A stretch of 33,844 nt of DNA, taken from contig JAYKXP010000295.1 in NCBI GenBank assembly GCA_037176845.1, positions 1-33,844 of the forward strand, in the 5' to 3' direction. The position numbers were made by a program, and so were the translations under genes. The notes under the pieces are model-generated. The model searched no databases and was not told the DNA's origin. It saw only the letters and a program-made list of their open reading frames with translations. Positions 20,903 to 33,010 of this stretch are shown piece by piece. This DNA comes from Paramarasmius palmivorus (Eukaryota; Basidiomycota; Agaricomycetes; Agaricales; Marasmiaceae). Every line of letters starts with the position of its first letter. Positions within the stretch are counted from its first letter, which is position 1.

Positions 20903-22350
20903 GGTGATGACTCGTGGCCTGGAGATCCAAGTTCGAAGTCAGATTTTGCGGTATGGGATGGGGAAAAGAGGATGTGAGGGGTGTGGGGATTGGGAACCAA
21001 ATAGAGCGTTGGCAGTCACGGTGGTCATTGGAATGTAGTACCTGGGTTTGGCAGTGGAGGCGCTCGGTATGACTGGGAGGTTAAAGTTTCTCGTTCTCGG
21101 AACTGTAGGTAGGGGAATGTCAGGAAAGTGCGGTGAAATGGTCAGAGACAGAGACTGCTGACCTTGGTATATCTCTGGGACGCAAAATCCGACCAAAATC
21201 CTCCGGACCCTAATGCATCCATCACGACCTCGGTAAACCTTTCATATCTGTAAGTTATGCCTCAGGAACTTGCTATCGACTTGATGGAATGCCTTTTGGC
21301 TGGGGTAAAGGGAGCGGATAGTCAGTGCGCGAGCAGTAGCGTTGGCTCAGCTGCATGAGGAAAGGCTTGGAGGAGAGGGAAGCGGAGTCCTAAACAAGGA
21401 ATAAACCTGATTGGGAACAGTATCGTGCGAAGGGCGAGGCCGACTATTGAGGTAGAAAAGGGATGTGTAAGGCCATGTCGCGTGGAGGTGCAGCTGTAGG
21501 GTATGGAGCGAGTTGGCTTTGGGTTTGGTGTCGGAGAGAAGAAGATAATGGTCTCCATAGTCGAAGGCGTGGATATCGGCTCGTCGATGTCCTTGGCTAG
21601 GAAGAGGCATGAGCAATAGTGAACAATGTCGAGCAGGAATGTACATACCACGGGATCCAGAAAGTCGAGTCAAGGTTCAAATTTGCGATCGATTTCAGTG
21701 AGCACTGAGAAGGTGAATTAGATCAAAAAACGGCGAATAAAAATGGCTGAGCGTACTGTAACGAGAGAAATACATCGTTGAACGATGGTGGTCGTTTTGA
21801 AGAAGGCCAGAAAGTGCCGGCGGCAAATGGGCCTTCCACTTTGCAATTGACCACCACCACGATTCCCCTCAAAGAGCATCCACCATGCGTACACCTCTTC
21901 CAATGTCACCAAAAGTACGTTTTCCTTATATTCCTGACGGTATGGCACGCTCAGTTCATCCTGCAAAGCAAATTCACGCGTTACTGCGTCACCAACCGTA
22001 ATAGCATTCTGGCCTCTTTCGCGGCTCGCTGACCAGATCCAAGGTACATTTTGACAGTTTTCGAAGATTCAACCAAGGCTAAACTCATTACTAGCCCTCA
22101 TAGCATTGATGTCCCTTCTTATTTGACCTCAGTGCTATCCAGAGCTCCCTTCAAACTCGATACCACTTGTACCAGGCCTTGGATATCGATAGCTTTAATT
22201 CCAATACCGCCGACTATACCTGAAGCTTGAAGCTTGCAGTCTCGTTGAGGGCATCCGGAAAGGTCATCGTCGTGAGGATAGAGGTCACGACCTTCAAAAT
22301 AATAGTGGATATCTCGGAGAATCGCATACCAAAGGCATGTTCCTTCTATC
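20903..22350 (-). repeat. Duplicated decayed module, unit 1
   Basis: Colinear with 25065-26300. Anchors: ggtgatgact (20903 versus 25065), gtgccggcggc (21814 versus 25934) and ctcatagc (22097 versus 26085), so the offset stays at 3.99-4.16 kb over 1.2 kb. Minus-strand peptides are similar (SGIVGGIG versus SGIIGSGNG; FAAGTF versus LAAGTS) but broken by stops. It probably represents two decayed copies of one gene region; family unknown. It lies 5' of a DUF6535 C-terminal scar, as would be expected of the same gene. Confidence 0.5.
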
Positions 22351-22699
22351 ATTCATACACTTAGTCTTACCGTCTCATACCAGAGATTTAACGCATTCAG
22401 CGCGATGATGGGGAGATGTCCCTTAAGAGTAAGAGACGGAAGGGTTCGGTCTCGGTCTCGGAGGATATGTTATCCTACTTTTGAAGGACATAGGCCGCAA
22501 CTTTGACAGTGTTCAATCTGTAGTGTCATTCGTGATATCCAGTACAATACAAACACGATCTCGTACTACCAAGCCTCCTGCAGTACGACTGACACCTCGA
22601 CTTGGGCGAAATCGTAACTGAACAGTCCACTGGACTTTCAAGTTGCCAAGTAGGACGTCAGCCAGCGAAACATTTGAACGAGAGAGGATGACATACCGA

Positions 22700-22960
22700 T
22701 ACTACAAGCGTCAGACACAGCAAACGGCGTGTCCTATGCGGTGTCCCCATGACTGTCTTGATCATGTCCCTTGTCCCTAGGCATTCGTTGTTGTTTCTGA
22801 GGATTCGAGGTGTCGATGAGGTTCGAAGATAACCAGCTAACGGCGCCTGCTTCAACGCGGGGATGTTTCAGCGCTGTATCCTGTGTAATCGGAACGGTAT
22901 CGGGATCTAGGTCTCCATCAGACATAGAGTCGCAGCCCTATAGAAAATGTCCCTGTTGGC
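22700..22960 (-). pseudogene. Decayed DUF6535 C-terminal remnant 2
   Basis: The minus-strand peptide DLDPDTVPITQDTALKHP at about 22910-22860 corresponds to DTDPDHLAQDTEDGDQ of the long copies, followed by DKGHDQDSHGDTA where the long copies have a Gly/Asp-rich segment. The DNA matches too (tatcctgtg followed by a gatct/gatcg motif). The reading frame is broken on both sides. Confidence 0.45.
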
Positions 22961-25059
22961 GAGTTGGATGCGGTATCAGCAACCTTCCTAAATTACCGAA
23001 CAGGAAAAGTACTAACTGTACGTCCAGATTCCGAATTCCGACTTCAAGCTTCCGTTCTAGCACTTGCACACTTTCCTCGTACGCGGAACTATTCTTGGCC
23101 CGAGAGAAAGGATGAGCTTCGAAACACCTCGAAGGTATCCAGATTGACGGTGATGCACAAGCAGTCGATTGGTAGCTGGAGGACCTGCGAGCGCTTGACC
23201 AATGTTCCAACAGAGCTCGTCATTTCGCGGATTTCTGAGTATCGATCGCAATGTTAGGTTGTACGGAGACGTCTCGGTGTGAGACAAAGATAGTGATAGT
23301 GCAGGGTAGAATGAAGCCCCATTCTCATGGGCCAGATGATAGCGCTTCACACAGACGGGGGCCTCCACACGTTCTACCCATGACCAACCGCAACAGGACG
23401 CCAAGGATTCGTCTACGAGCATCGACTCGTATCTACGAAGAATGGGCACGTAGTTTACAAGGCAAAGTATGAAGCCTTGGTTTTGTAGTTGTCTATGAAA
23501 CACACGGTATCAGTAAGACACGGGAAGAAAGCAAGAGAAACTTCACCAGAAGGTAAGAATCATCATGCGCCCACAAAATCCATCATCCAACTCGTAGCGG
23601 CGAGCAATTGTGACGACTTGAGTTACCGAGGCCGTATCCCTACGTCTATCCAAGCTATATGTCGATCTTGATGCTCTGGTTGAGTAAGAGTCAAGGGTTG
23701 AGGCCTAGACGCAGGTGTAGAGTTCCGAATTGGGTCTTCCGAATGAGGTGTACAATCGCTATTACTAGCGAAAATAGTGTAGTGTGGTCGCGTGGATGAG
23801 CGGTGTCAAACCACAATCTAGCGCCAGTCCGCTAGGAACAAGTCGCAGATGAAAATATCTGGTGTCTACACGTCTTGTGTACCGCTGAAAAGCGGCTACT
23901 AAGAACAAGAAGCTATCAATGAGATATTCAAAGGTAAGACAGCAGGTAGATTCCTTACCTCAAGATCACGTGTATGAAAGAATTGCGCTCCGCGAGACCC
24001 AGGCACTGATACAAAACGAGACTAGGATCAGGTCGAATGAGCAAAGACCAGGAGTTGCGTTGGTTGCTGCTGGCGATAAGGCTTCCGCATCAGCAAGATG
24101 AGGGTAAGAGAACTACAAGAACGCTCACCTTAGCGTAAACATGCCCTTCACCAATCAGAAAGGCCGTTCATACCAAAGCCGCGCCGGCTTTTCATCCAAA
24201 CGGTTTCCACTCTCACTAAATCCAGCTCCAATCCAACCCCGGTTCACCCATCGTATCTGTGGTAGACGTAGCTAGAATTGTCAACAACGATGAGTAACGA
24301 GGCTTGCACTACTCAAAGATAAATGATGATCCTTACCGAACAAATGACGGAAACCCACGAGTTGTGGACACCGATGTCTCAGTGCGGATATCCAGAGCTA
24401 ATCGAGCTCACAATACCCCGGTACTGGGTGTTGAACGTCGAATACGAGAACTTGAACACCATTCCAAGGGATCCTGGCATGAAACAAAGATTATGAGCAG
24501 CTAATAAGGAAAGTGTACGCTGAGAACTCACAGAACCTCCTAGCTGCAACGCCGCTATCTCCGAACATGAGTAATTTTGATGTGGGCTGCAGTGAGGCTT
24601 CATCGAAGTGGGTCATCTGTCGTTCTCTTCCAGAAGCCATGTGTTCGGAGGCTTCACTCCAGCGGAAGCCGGAGCCGAGAGAAGTACTCAAGCTGGAACC
24701 GAGGAGCTGAGCAGTAAGCACAGGGAAGTGTGTGTATAGCCTTAATAGGCCGTTTTGCTGGGACTACAGAACACGGAGAATGTGTAGCCCATGACGCAAG
24801 ATGATGTTTGGGTATAGATCGACCTGAGTTGACCACCATGAAGATGGTACTACACTCGGCGAGTGGTGCGTTTCCAGATGGTAATCACATCGATACCTCC
24901 TATCCATAAGAAAGTCGACATCTCTGAGAGTTCTCGGTGTCAGCATAGCCGCCATAGAATGGCTAGAAACCACTGCATTCCAATGACAACTCCTTCCTGC
25001 AAAACGTGGCCTGCACGGCGCCTCGGTATCGATACAGCGATGCTGCAAATGTGACGAAC
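22961..25059. other. Decayed sequence, no intact gene
   Basis: Many short frames occur on both strands and none exceeds about 150 codons. The position, between a DUF6535 C-terminal scar and module unit 2, suggests the middle of an old minus-strand DUF6535-type gene, but I could not align it by eye. Confidence 0.3.
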
Positions 25060-26300
25060 GCCTGGGTGATGACTTGGCGCCTTGGAGCCCAGATTCGAGG
25101 TCGGGTCAGAAAACGAGTGGAGAGTCGGCTATCGCGCTCGTTGTGGGGATGTAGCATATGGACTTGGGAATGAAGGCGTTCTAGGTTCGTTCGTGTGATT
25201 GAGATGCATGGTATATCTTTTCCAGCGCTGTAGATACTATGGTGTCAGAAAAACGCGTCGAAAAGGCAGAAAAAAAAAGGGAGACTGCTGACCTAAGTGT
25301 GGAATGCGAATTGTGACCAAACTTAGCACTCTGAGCCCTCATAGCGCTCTATAGCCTCTTATCACCAACCACCGGACACCAACAGCTCATTTCTGCCTGG
25401 ATAGAGTACGCAAGGCAGGCTTCGTTAGGGCAAAGGGAACGGAAAGGCACATTTGGCGTGCGGTAGGTTACCAAATCCAACCGAGAGGCCGTTGGATAGG
25501 CTGTGTGCGGGAAAGGGAGTGTAGGAGGAGGAGAGGACCGCAGTGGAGGAGGTTCAGCGGAATTCTGAGTAGTGGGCAGAGGATGTGCGGAATAGCGTTG
25601 GCCAGGTGGTTGAGCTGGCGTGAAGGATATGGAGGCGGGAGCTTGGGATTGGGGTCGGGAGGCATCTTTGGGAAGGGAATAGAGCAGCTTTGAGGGTGTC
25701 ACTGTAAACGTCGAGTTGTAGGTGTGCTTAGGAAGAAAGAGGTATGAGGAACGCGAAAAACATTGAACCAGAACAAAATACACACTTTATTCCGAAAGTA
25801 GACTTTTCACGTCTTGGGTAGTTCCATATTCAATTCCGCTGGGCTATCGAGAGAGAATTCAGAGTTCGGACGATACAGACGGATGCAAGAGTACTCACTG
25901 AGCAGCTACAAGGTGATGGTTTTGAGGAAAGAAGTGCCGGCGGCCAACGCGCTTGCACTTTGATCGAGATCACGTTCTACCAACGCTCTACACATCTCAA
26001 AGCAAAAACACGCGTAGTACAAATCCTGGCTGGCTCTCTCGCTACGAAAAGGTGCGCATCCAACACTTCAATTTGTGTTGATGCTCTCATAGCCTCAACG
26101 CCGCTTAGAAACTGACTTCGAAGCATTCAACATGCCCCCCAATCTCGAAACTAGATCAGATGTTTGGTTCCTTGTCCGTACCCTCGTAGTTTCAGCCTCA
26201 ATCTAACCGTTGCCGCTGCCGATTATGCCTGAGATCTGCAAGTTTTTAAATCACCCAGAACGCGAGATCGCCGTCGAAAAGGTAGAACAAACGATACCTC
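25060..26300 (-). repeat. Duplicated decayed module, unit 2
   Basis: Second copy of the module at 20903-22350; anchors are given there. A Pro/Ser-rich minus-strand frame at 25349-25783 (SQAPASISFTPAQPPG) occupies the position of a similar Ser/Pro/Leu-rich frame at 21322-21673 in unit 1. Not an intact gene. Confidence 0.5.
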
Positions 26301-26439
26301 GGAGAGCCGAACATCGAACCTATGTTCTTTCTAGTCGTGCTACTCTATACCCAATCTTACCATATCGAAGTATAGCTTCAACACATTCTTTGCAAGAGTG
26401 GGGGTATCTCGAGATAAGGCACCCAACCATTTGAACTCG

Positions 26440-26460
26440 GAAAACACGGTCCGTGTTTTC
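26440..26460. repeat. Perfect palindrome, 21 bp
   Basis: GAAAACACGG, a central T, then CCGTGTTTTC: perfect arms of 10 bp. It abuts a longer palindrome that shares the ACACGG core. Confidence 0.95.
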
Positions 26461-26497
26461 AAGATAGCATATCCGTGTTACACGGATATGCTATCTT
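26461..26497. repeat. Perfect palindrome, 37 bp
   Basis: Left arm AAGATAGCATATCCGTGT (26461-26478), one T, right arm ACACGGATATGCTATCTT (26480-26497). The 18-bp arms are perfect with essentially no loop. It starts directly after the 21-bp palindrome. Confidence 0.97.
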
Positions 26498-28599
26498 ATT
26501 CTGCTATTCAAGCACCTAGGCCGTTTACATTTTTCATTACCTCTTGTTATTCACGACCTCTCGCGCAATAGATACATGTCTCTCATACCAAAGCTACTGC
26601 AGTGTTCGCGAGGTCTAACGATATCCTTGGTAATCCATATTCGAGAGGTCACCGAACACGCAGCTAAAACATCCTTTCGATGATAAAGTATACCTTGAAG
26701 CTGTAGAGAGCGGATTCAGTATGCAAAGCGCTCGAGCGAGATAAGAAATGACACCTGCACTGCAAACACCGGAGACCGCTTTGGGGTCGATATCGCCGGT
26801 GAGCAGGACCAGCTGCCAGAGTCACGACTCCGGTTCTCCTTCCTTCACAATACACCACCGAACTGAGAGATCATAGACCGCGATGGCCCGTTCGTTCGAG
26901 AGCTTTGTCCGAGAAGTCTATTACGCTGCTGCACGATACATTGACGGCGATCACGTCTGCTGACGGAAGAGCAGAACCTTCAATTCAGTTCCATGCTTTT
27001 CAGCGAATATCACGAATGCACGTACCGAAGTCGAAGCGTCCAGTGACCATTTACACCCAAAGAAGTCGATAATGGCTCCAAAAACACGGGTTGATGGTTC
27101 TCCAGGAAGGGATCACCATTTCCAGCTGGGTACGGTGGTACGGCCATGCGCTACCGACCGAAATCATATAAGTCAAAGGTTGAGATGAGACTCGGAAGAC
27201 GTGCAGGCACGTACGTTTTCCTCCATGACGCTCCGAAGGAGATACTGATAGACTGCTCGACGCTAGGCTTGACTCTTGCTTATCCCATGCAAGTCGAAAC
27301 GGTTCCAGGCGCAGTAACATTGCCTGCAATACCTCAAGAGGTTCAACCGACAACCGAAAGTTTCATCGGTGCACTGAACCTCGACTAGCAGGCGCGTCAT
27401 GCCAAACCAGGACGTCTGGGGTCGAGATTGCGCTGGATAGTTTGAAAAATGTCGCGAAAGGCGCATGGCATAGTCAAAAAAGTGGTACGATATTCGTCGA
27501 GACATTCGTCTGAGGGAATTGGATCTGTTGGGCCAACGAATGTAGTTTTGCTGCTTGAAAAAATGGGGTTGGGGGCAAATGACCTGGATACCGCCATGTT
27601 GATACTGAGTCATAGCGAAGACTTGAGTACCTAGGCAGCAATCTGAGTAGGTTAGTAGAGGTAGCGCAACGTCAGGGTGTACGCACCCATGAATTGAATG
27701 AGCCATCGGAGATAGTAATTAGAGATACTATGTCGCCTATCTTGCGTTTTCATATATATATTTCTGCTTGAGAGAGCCTCGATATGTTCTGGGCGTTCCT
27801 AGACACCTTGGAATCGTTTGAGCACGCGGAAGATAGCGAGAGGACAGCATACGCACCTCGATCCCATTGCTTCAACCAGCAAGTTACAAAACCATAAGAG
27901 ATCGACATGAAGATACTCAAGGTTTTCGTCCTTTCATATCCCAAACATGCTTCCTGTACCTTGAGCAATCATGTCAGTATCACCTGGGTTGCAGCAAGAG
28001 CACGCCGCTGCAGTTCACTCACCTCTATCAGCCAGGCCGAACACCAGAGACGTAAAACGCGCCATACAAGAGATTTTTTGTACTGTCGCCACTTGGTCTT
28101 GTCGAAGCAGTCGCGATAGCGATTATGTGCCGAGCTGGGAAGATGAAGGTAGACGGAGAAAGGACGGGCGTCTATTTCCCTGCTCCTCCTTGTCCTTTCC
28201 CACTATCGGTCCCACCTAGCTTCCTTCTTCCGGACCTCGTCAGAGTCAAGCTCTTTGACGGATGCTCATCAAAAGAAACTTCAAGGCATTTAGTACAACT
28301 TTCGATGTTTTCCCCACTGTATCTGAGACCAGTGGGCTAGTATCCGAGTTCCGGGACGAACGTGGAAGCGAGACTCAAAAGGTGTGTTCCTTTGCCTTGT
28401 CTTTGACGGTTTCATACTCACAGCCTTGGTTCTAGTATAGAAAGCTCTTAGAAACTCTGGAATCTCGTCTTCATTTCGTGTATCAGACCTGCAGGGGAAC
28501 GATAACCTGGTACCAGTAAGTAACTTCCATCCCGATCATCAATGCATCACCTTTCCATGCCCCATCACCCTGTCAAGACTCGGTACGGCTACTTGGTGC
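26498..28599. other. Decayed sequence, no intact gene
   Basis: A minus-strand peptide TGDIDPKAVSG at about 26795-26765 resembles the D.DPD segment of the DUF6535 tail and may be another C-terminal scar. Open minus-strand frames at 27051-27706 do not join into a gene. Nothing recognisable was found between 27.7 and 28.6 kb. Confidence 0.3.
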
Positions 28600-29210
28600 G
28601 AAGATCCAACATTTTTGGTCAGATTTATAGCTCTGCCGTCCCTGGAATAGCTTATCCTTTCGACACGAACTCAATTTTGAACAAGGATCACAAAAACCAT
28701 GATTTTTCTTCGTGAAATTCTGCTGTATGTAGTCTACACAATCTCTAACCTAAATCTCTTACTGATTACCTTTCAAATCAGCCAGATGCCGACAAGCTCG
28801 ACTCAAGAGCGTGAACGATGCCTCAAAAGGCATGCCTCTACTAGCTCAAGAACGATGTCAATGGTCTGAAAAACTGACGAAGTACATACATGGTAGAGTA
28901 CCCCGCTGGTTTTCTTTTGTCTTCCTTTTCGCTAACAGGAAACCTTTTGCTCTTCTTAAGGGCCAAAGGAATGACTCCGATAGCCGACCAATAACGAAAA
29001 GGCCCAGAGCTCAAACACCATGACGAAGAGCTCAGCAGGCGCTCCTTATTCTGGCATCTACGAGAACCTGACGATTCTCTGCACCCCTCTGTCGACGAGA
29101 CCACCATGTTGACGGTATTGCTTTGCTTCCTCGAGTCATCTCCCAGGTTGGGCCTACAACATACAAGGTAAATGTTTCCTATCAGTTTCGTTTACGCCAA
29201 AGCTAACACT
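28600..29210 (+). pseudogene. Plus-strand gene remnant beside DUF6535 copy B
   Basis: Counterpart of 14040-14620. Coding-like pieces include AVPGIAYPFDTNSILNKDH (about 28635-28690) and GMPLLAQERCQWSEKLTKYI (about 28830-28890), the latter followed by GTAGAG..CTAACAG, a plausible intron into ETFCSS/GPKE sequence. A stop follows early in most frames. Convergent with DUF6535 copy B. Family not recognised. Confidence 0.4.
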
Positions 29211-29298
29211 CCTGGTAGTTTGATAAGATACATATATCCTACTACAGAGACGTGTACACTATAAAGTCAAGATTCAATACAAACATTTAGTGCTACTG

Positions 29299-32062
29299 TT
29301 AAGACCGGAACCAATGTACACGCAGCGAGTTTGGGTCATTGGTCGGATTCCATCCGACTCGGCCTGACACTCCATCACCTCCAACACCATCTCCTTGACG
29401 CAAAGGGCTTGTACCAGTGACGCGATGGTCTGGAGGCTCGAGAAGTGCTAGCGAGATGTTGTCGCTAACAGTGCGTGTATCTTGACCTGAGTCGGCGGCA
29501 GTGCCTTCATTATCGACGATTCCTTGTCCTCCGTGATCGAACTCTGCAGGTCTGCCTTGTTCTTCTGACGACAAAGAGACGGCTTGGTCGCCATCCTCGG
29601 TATCCTGTGCAAGGTGATCTGGGTCGGTATCCAGTGGTACGGCCTCTCTCAGGACAGCGAGTTCATCATCTCCAGCTGAGAGAGGTACCGACATGCCTTC
29701 AGCGACACCCTGAGAGACCACCACCTGGATGTCAGAGTCTTGAAGATTGGTCCCGTCTGCTAGCGCTCTTGCTGGATTGCCATTATCCGGCAGCAAGACG
29801 GGAGAGTCCTCAATGACAAGCCGGGAACTGGAGCCACCTGGATCGATATTACTAGGGGTACCGTCTGCAAGGTTTGTAACTCCGCTTGTGGTGTTTCCGT
29901 GAGATCCATGAACCTGTATTTCGAGGTTCTCGACATTGCCCGCTGGCGATGGTGGTCGTTCTCCGTCTTCGTCTCGAGGACTGTTGGATTGTGGGCGTAC
30001 GGTATCCTGGGAGTATCGGATAGGTTCGAGTTGGGGAAGTTGGTAAGAGGGAGGTGGTTCTTCATGGCATTCAGGGAGAGGTGTGAAGTAGTTGTCGGGT
30101 AGTTTACCGACTTCCTGGACCTTTTGGATTGCATTTCGCCAGTGATACCAAATGTCGAAGTTTTGATACAATCGACAAATTATGATCTCGTTATGGATGA
30201 ACCTAATGAACTCCTGCCCCCTTTTGCTCGTCAACAACACCGAAGGTTGATCCGAATGGCGAATATGCTCTGCAAGGCCATTAGCAAATGCCACCCGCTC
30301 CTTGTTGTGTCGTTCCTCGTCATACCCTGGGGAAGGTTTCCAGGATTCTTCGAAATGTCGCAGGAGCAGGAGGCTTCTCTGTCGGACCCAGGACTCCTTG
30401 CGTGACCATAGTGCGGCGGCGAAGGGGAGGGGAATGAAGAACCGAAAGTTTCTTGATGATTTTGGGAGCTCCTGGGTGAAATCTTCAAGAGAGTTGGACA
30501 AAGAACCGACATCCCCACGCTCGACAAAGACACCCCAAAGCCGGTGCCAGAACAACAACTCTATCCCCTCTCGGGAGTGGAGTGGAGTGTCGCTAGTGAT
30601 GGGTTTGGGCATGGGGAACATAGTTGGGTATCTGAGGTATACCCCAACATCCTGCTCCCTCCCCTCCCACATCGCGATATCCCACCGATCCAGAACCGCG
30701 GAAATCGCCACGGAACGGGGAAGCATTTTCAACACGTTCTTGAGATGGGGGATCATTGAAGGGCTATCACGAAACATTGTGACGGCCCATTGCAACGCCC
30801 GCAGCTCATAAACTGGCAATCGAAAGGAATTATGGGGGGTATAGACTTGCTGGTCAAACTGCCTGACCACTCGGAGGTCAAACGTTGACCAACTGGGGGT
30901 TTGAGCTTGGAGGTGGTCCCATAATGGGCGGAGATGGGTCTGAGTGAAGTTTTTGATGGCAGGAAAGCGGAGGAGTGGCTTGGGGAGTGTGGTGAAGAGT
31001 TTGTAGACGGCCCATGCTTGGGGAGACTTGTATGGGCAGATGAACTGGTAAGCCAACTGCCCAAAGTCACGATAGTGGATGAACCGAGCCTGACGTGGAA
31101 GTGTGATGGTGGGCAGGATTGTGGTGAGGACATACAGCCCCATGCTGAGCGAAATTGCTGCGAGGCATATGCCAAAGACGATAGGGTGTAGCGTCCACAG
31201 GAGATCTAAAACACCAATGAAGAAGAAGACCAATGCGATTTCGAGAAGAATTGGGAGCGCTGACAAAAACGACGCTACACCCCATTTCTCGAAACTATCT
31301 CGGCGAAGTTGTCGTAGTGCCAGATTCTCTGCGACTGTGCGAGTCGGTACGTCGCGCTGGTGTTCGCGTAACCACTGTTTGCACAGCAGACCAAACAGGG
31401 CAGACGTGAGGCTAAAGATGAGACTGAGAAACCAAAAACAGTTGATACGAATGGATGAAGCATCTGGTGTGAAAGGCTCTGGCTTTGGGATGCTAGATGC
31501 ATTGAGTTGGTGAAAGATTTGTGTAAGGATGACAACAGTAGTGTCTTCGGGATCTTCTTGCAGCCATTGGTAAGATTCAATAAGAAAAGCGGTTACGACC
31601 GCAGAGAAAAGACCAGCCTGTTTATGGATTAGAAAACTGCTAGAAAGATGAAACTTGACATACAAAAACTAGCAGTGTGTCGATGTCCTCTTTCCAGCCA
31701 GCAACCATGCCATCGTCATATTTCTTGACTTCTGCTTGCAGCTTTTCGTATGATGGTTCGGCAGCCTTTTTCTTCTGCTTTTCTGCTTCCTCCTCTTTCT
31801 TCCACTTGTCTTCTTCGTTCTCCTCCCTCTTCCTCTTCCATTCCTCGTATCCCTTCCGCTCCGTCTCCTCCTCCTTCTCCTTCATCCACTTCACCTCCCA
31901 GTCCTGTTCCTTCCTCTGCTCCTCCTCATCCCTTCTCCGCTCCCACTGCTCCCAATGCTCATACTGCAAGTCCTCCTCCAACTGCTCATAGGCCTCTCTC
32001 CTCCTCTCCTCCTCTTCCTGCCTCCTCTCCTCGCTATCCTCTCTGCTCGAGTCCATGTCCAT
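29299..32062 (-). CDS. DUF6535 membrane protein, copy B
   Basis: Two exons, 32062..31664 and 31617..29299, join in phase over a 46-nt intron (GTATGT..ACAG) to give 905 residues. The start is the ATG of MDMDSSREDSEERRQEEEE; a second ATG follows two codons later. Residues 1-110 form a charged coiled coil. DUF6535 spans about 105-300, with YDDGMVAGWKEDIDTLLVF leading into four membrane segments near 134-152, 193-214, 248-271 and 278-301. An Arg-rich globular part includes YQFICPYKSPQAWAVYKLF and SVAISAVLDRWDIAMWEGRE. An acidic low-complexity tail ends RVGWNPTNDPNSLRVHWFRS. It is very similar to copy A along its length, apart from the N-terminus, the loop after the first membrane segment and indels in the tail. 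Function is unknown; the topology suggests an internal-membrane protein. No frame damage seen. Confidence 0.9.
31740..32050. repeat. Polypyrimidine tract in coiled-coil exon of copy B
   Basis: The plus strand is mostly C and T over about 300 bp (CTCCTCCTTCTCCTTC-type runs), because the minus strand encodes Glu/Lys/Arg repeats. The same holds in copy A at about 17110-17520. Such tracts can form triplex DNA and are prone to slippage. Confidence 0.7.
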
Positions 32063-32839
32063 ATCGCCGTGTGTGCACAATGTCTGGATAGAAGGTCGGT
32101 TCCTTCGGCCTGGCAGCTACCGCATTAATGACGGCAGAAATGCACGTTGAAGCTCATGTGAACAGTCGGTCATATCAGTGGAGATTGACAGGTCTCGTCA
32201 TTTCATCAACACCTTGAGCGCTAGACCACACTAGCTGTTGACATGGGGCTTCCGCAATGCGCATGCCTTGGAGGTGACCGCATGATAACATTTCGAAAGG
32301 AAGGAAGAAATATCTGGTTGTCGGTGATGGAAGCAAAGAAGTTTTTGGGCGCTTATTTCGTTCTCCCTACGATGGACGGACTGACAGGAATCCTCAGCTT
32401 CTTTTGACGGTAGTACTAGATGATTTGACAAATAAGTAAAACGGACGACCTCGGTCTTTATAGAAAGGTAAGGCTCAGTGGCAATGCATCCCTAGTTCTA
32501 GTTTAGTCCCAATCAACTTCTTTCAAGACGGACCACTGTTGGATCACTGAAATGGTTTGGCTTTAATACCACACGTTTCACGTAGCAAACACCTAAAAAA
32601 GACCAGGGCAAAGTTGAATCATTCATAAGAATGTGCTCCTGCGCCTCCGTCACCTTTGTAGTTCAAGGCTTTGAGAAATACACACTAAAAGGGTTTGTTG
32701 TCTATTTCCTAGATCTGTGCCATGGCTAACAAATGATACATCAGCCTTGTACAAGACATTCTCATGAAGACAAACACTACATATCTTGTCCTGTATCGAT
32801 ACTAAATGAACACAAGCTCGTCAAGAACAACATGTGTAT
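32063..32839. other. Upstream region of DUF6535 copy B
   Basis: No intact gene recognised. It holds the promoter of copy B (minus) and the sequence beyond the 3' end of the next decayed copy. Confidence 0.35.
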
Positions 32840-33010
32840 TGTATTAGGGTCGCCGGTGGAATCCAGCCGAATTGGCACCTCCATCTCCAACACTAACATC
32901 CCACTCGTACTTTTCCAGGTATCCCGAAGCGCTGATACCAGTACCACGTTATGTGTCGAAAGTTTTCGGAACTGCTCGCGAGATCTTGTTGCCGACGATG
33001 TGCTGATCCA
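32840..33010 (-). pseudogene. Decayed DUF6535 C-terminal remnant 3
   Basis: Minus-strand VSVGDGGANSAGFH corresponds to GVGGDGVSGRVGWNP at the C-terminus of copies A and B. The DNA match is colinear: ggtggaatccagccgaattg versus cggattccatccgactcgg, then catctccaacact versus catcacctccaacacc, then a gtaccag-like motif. A stop follows earlier than in the long copies. Confidence 0.55.

Noticed and set aside
27760..27775. AT-rich catatatatatatt run as a possible promoter or microsatellite
   Set aside because: Too short to be notable, and there is no gene nearby that it would serve.
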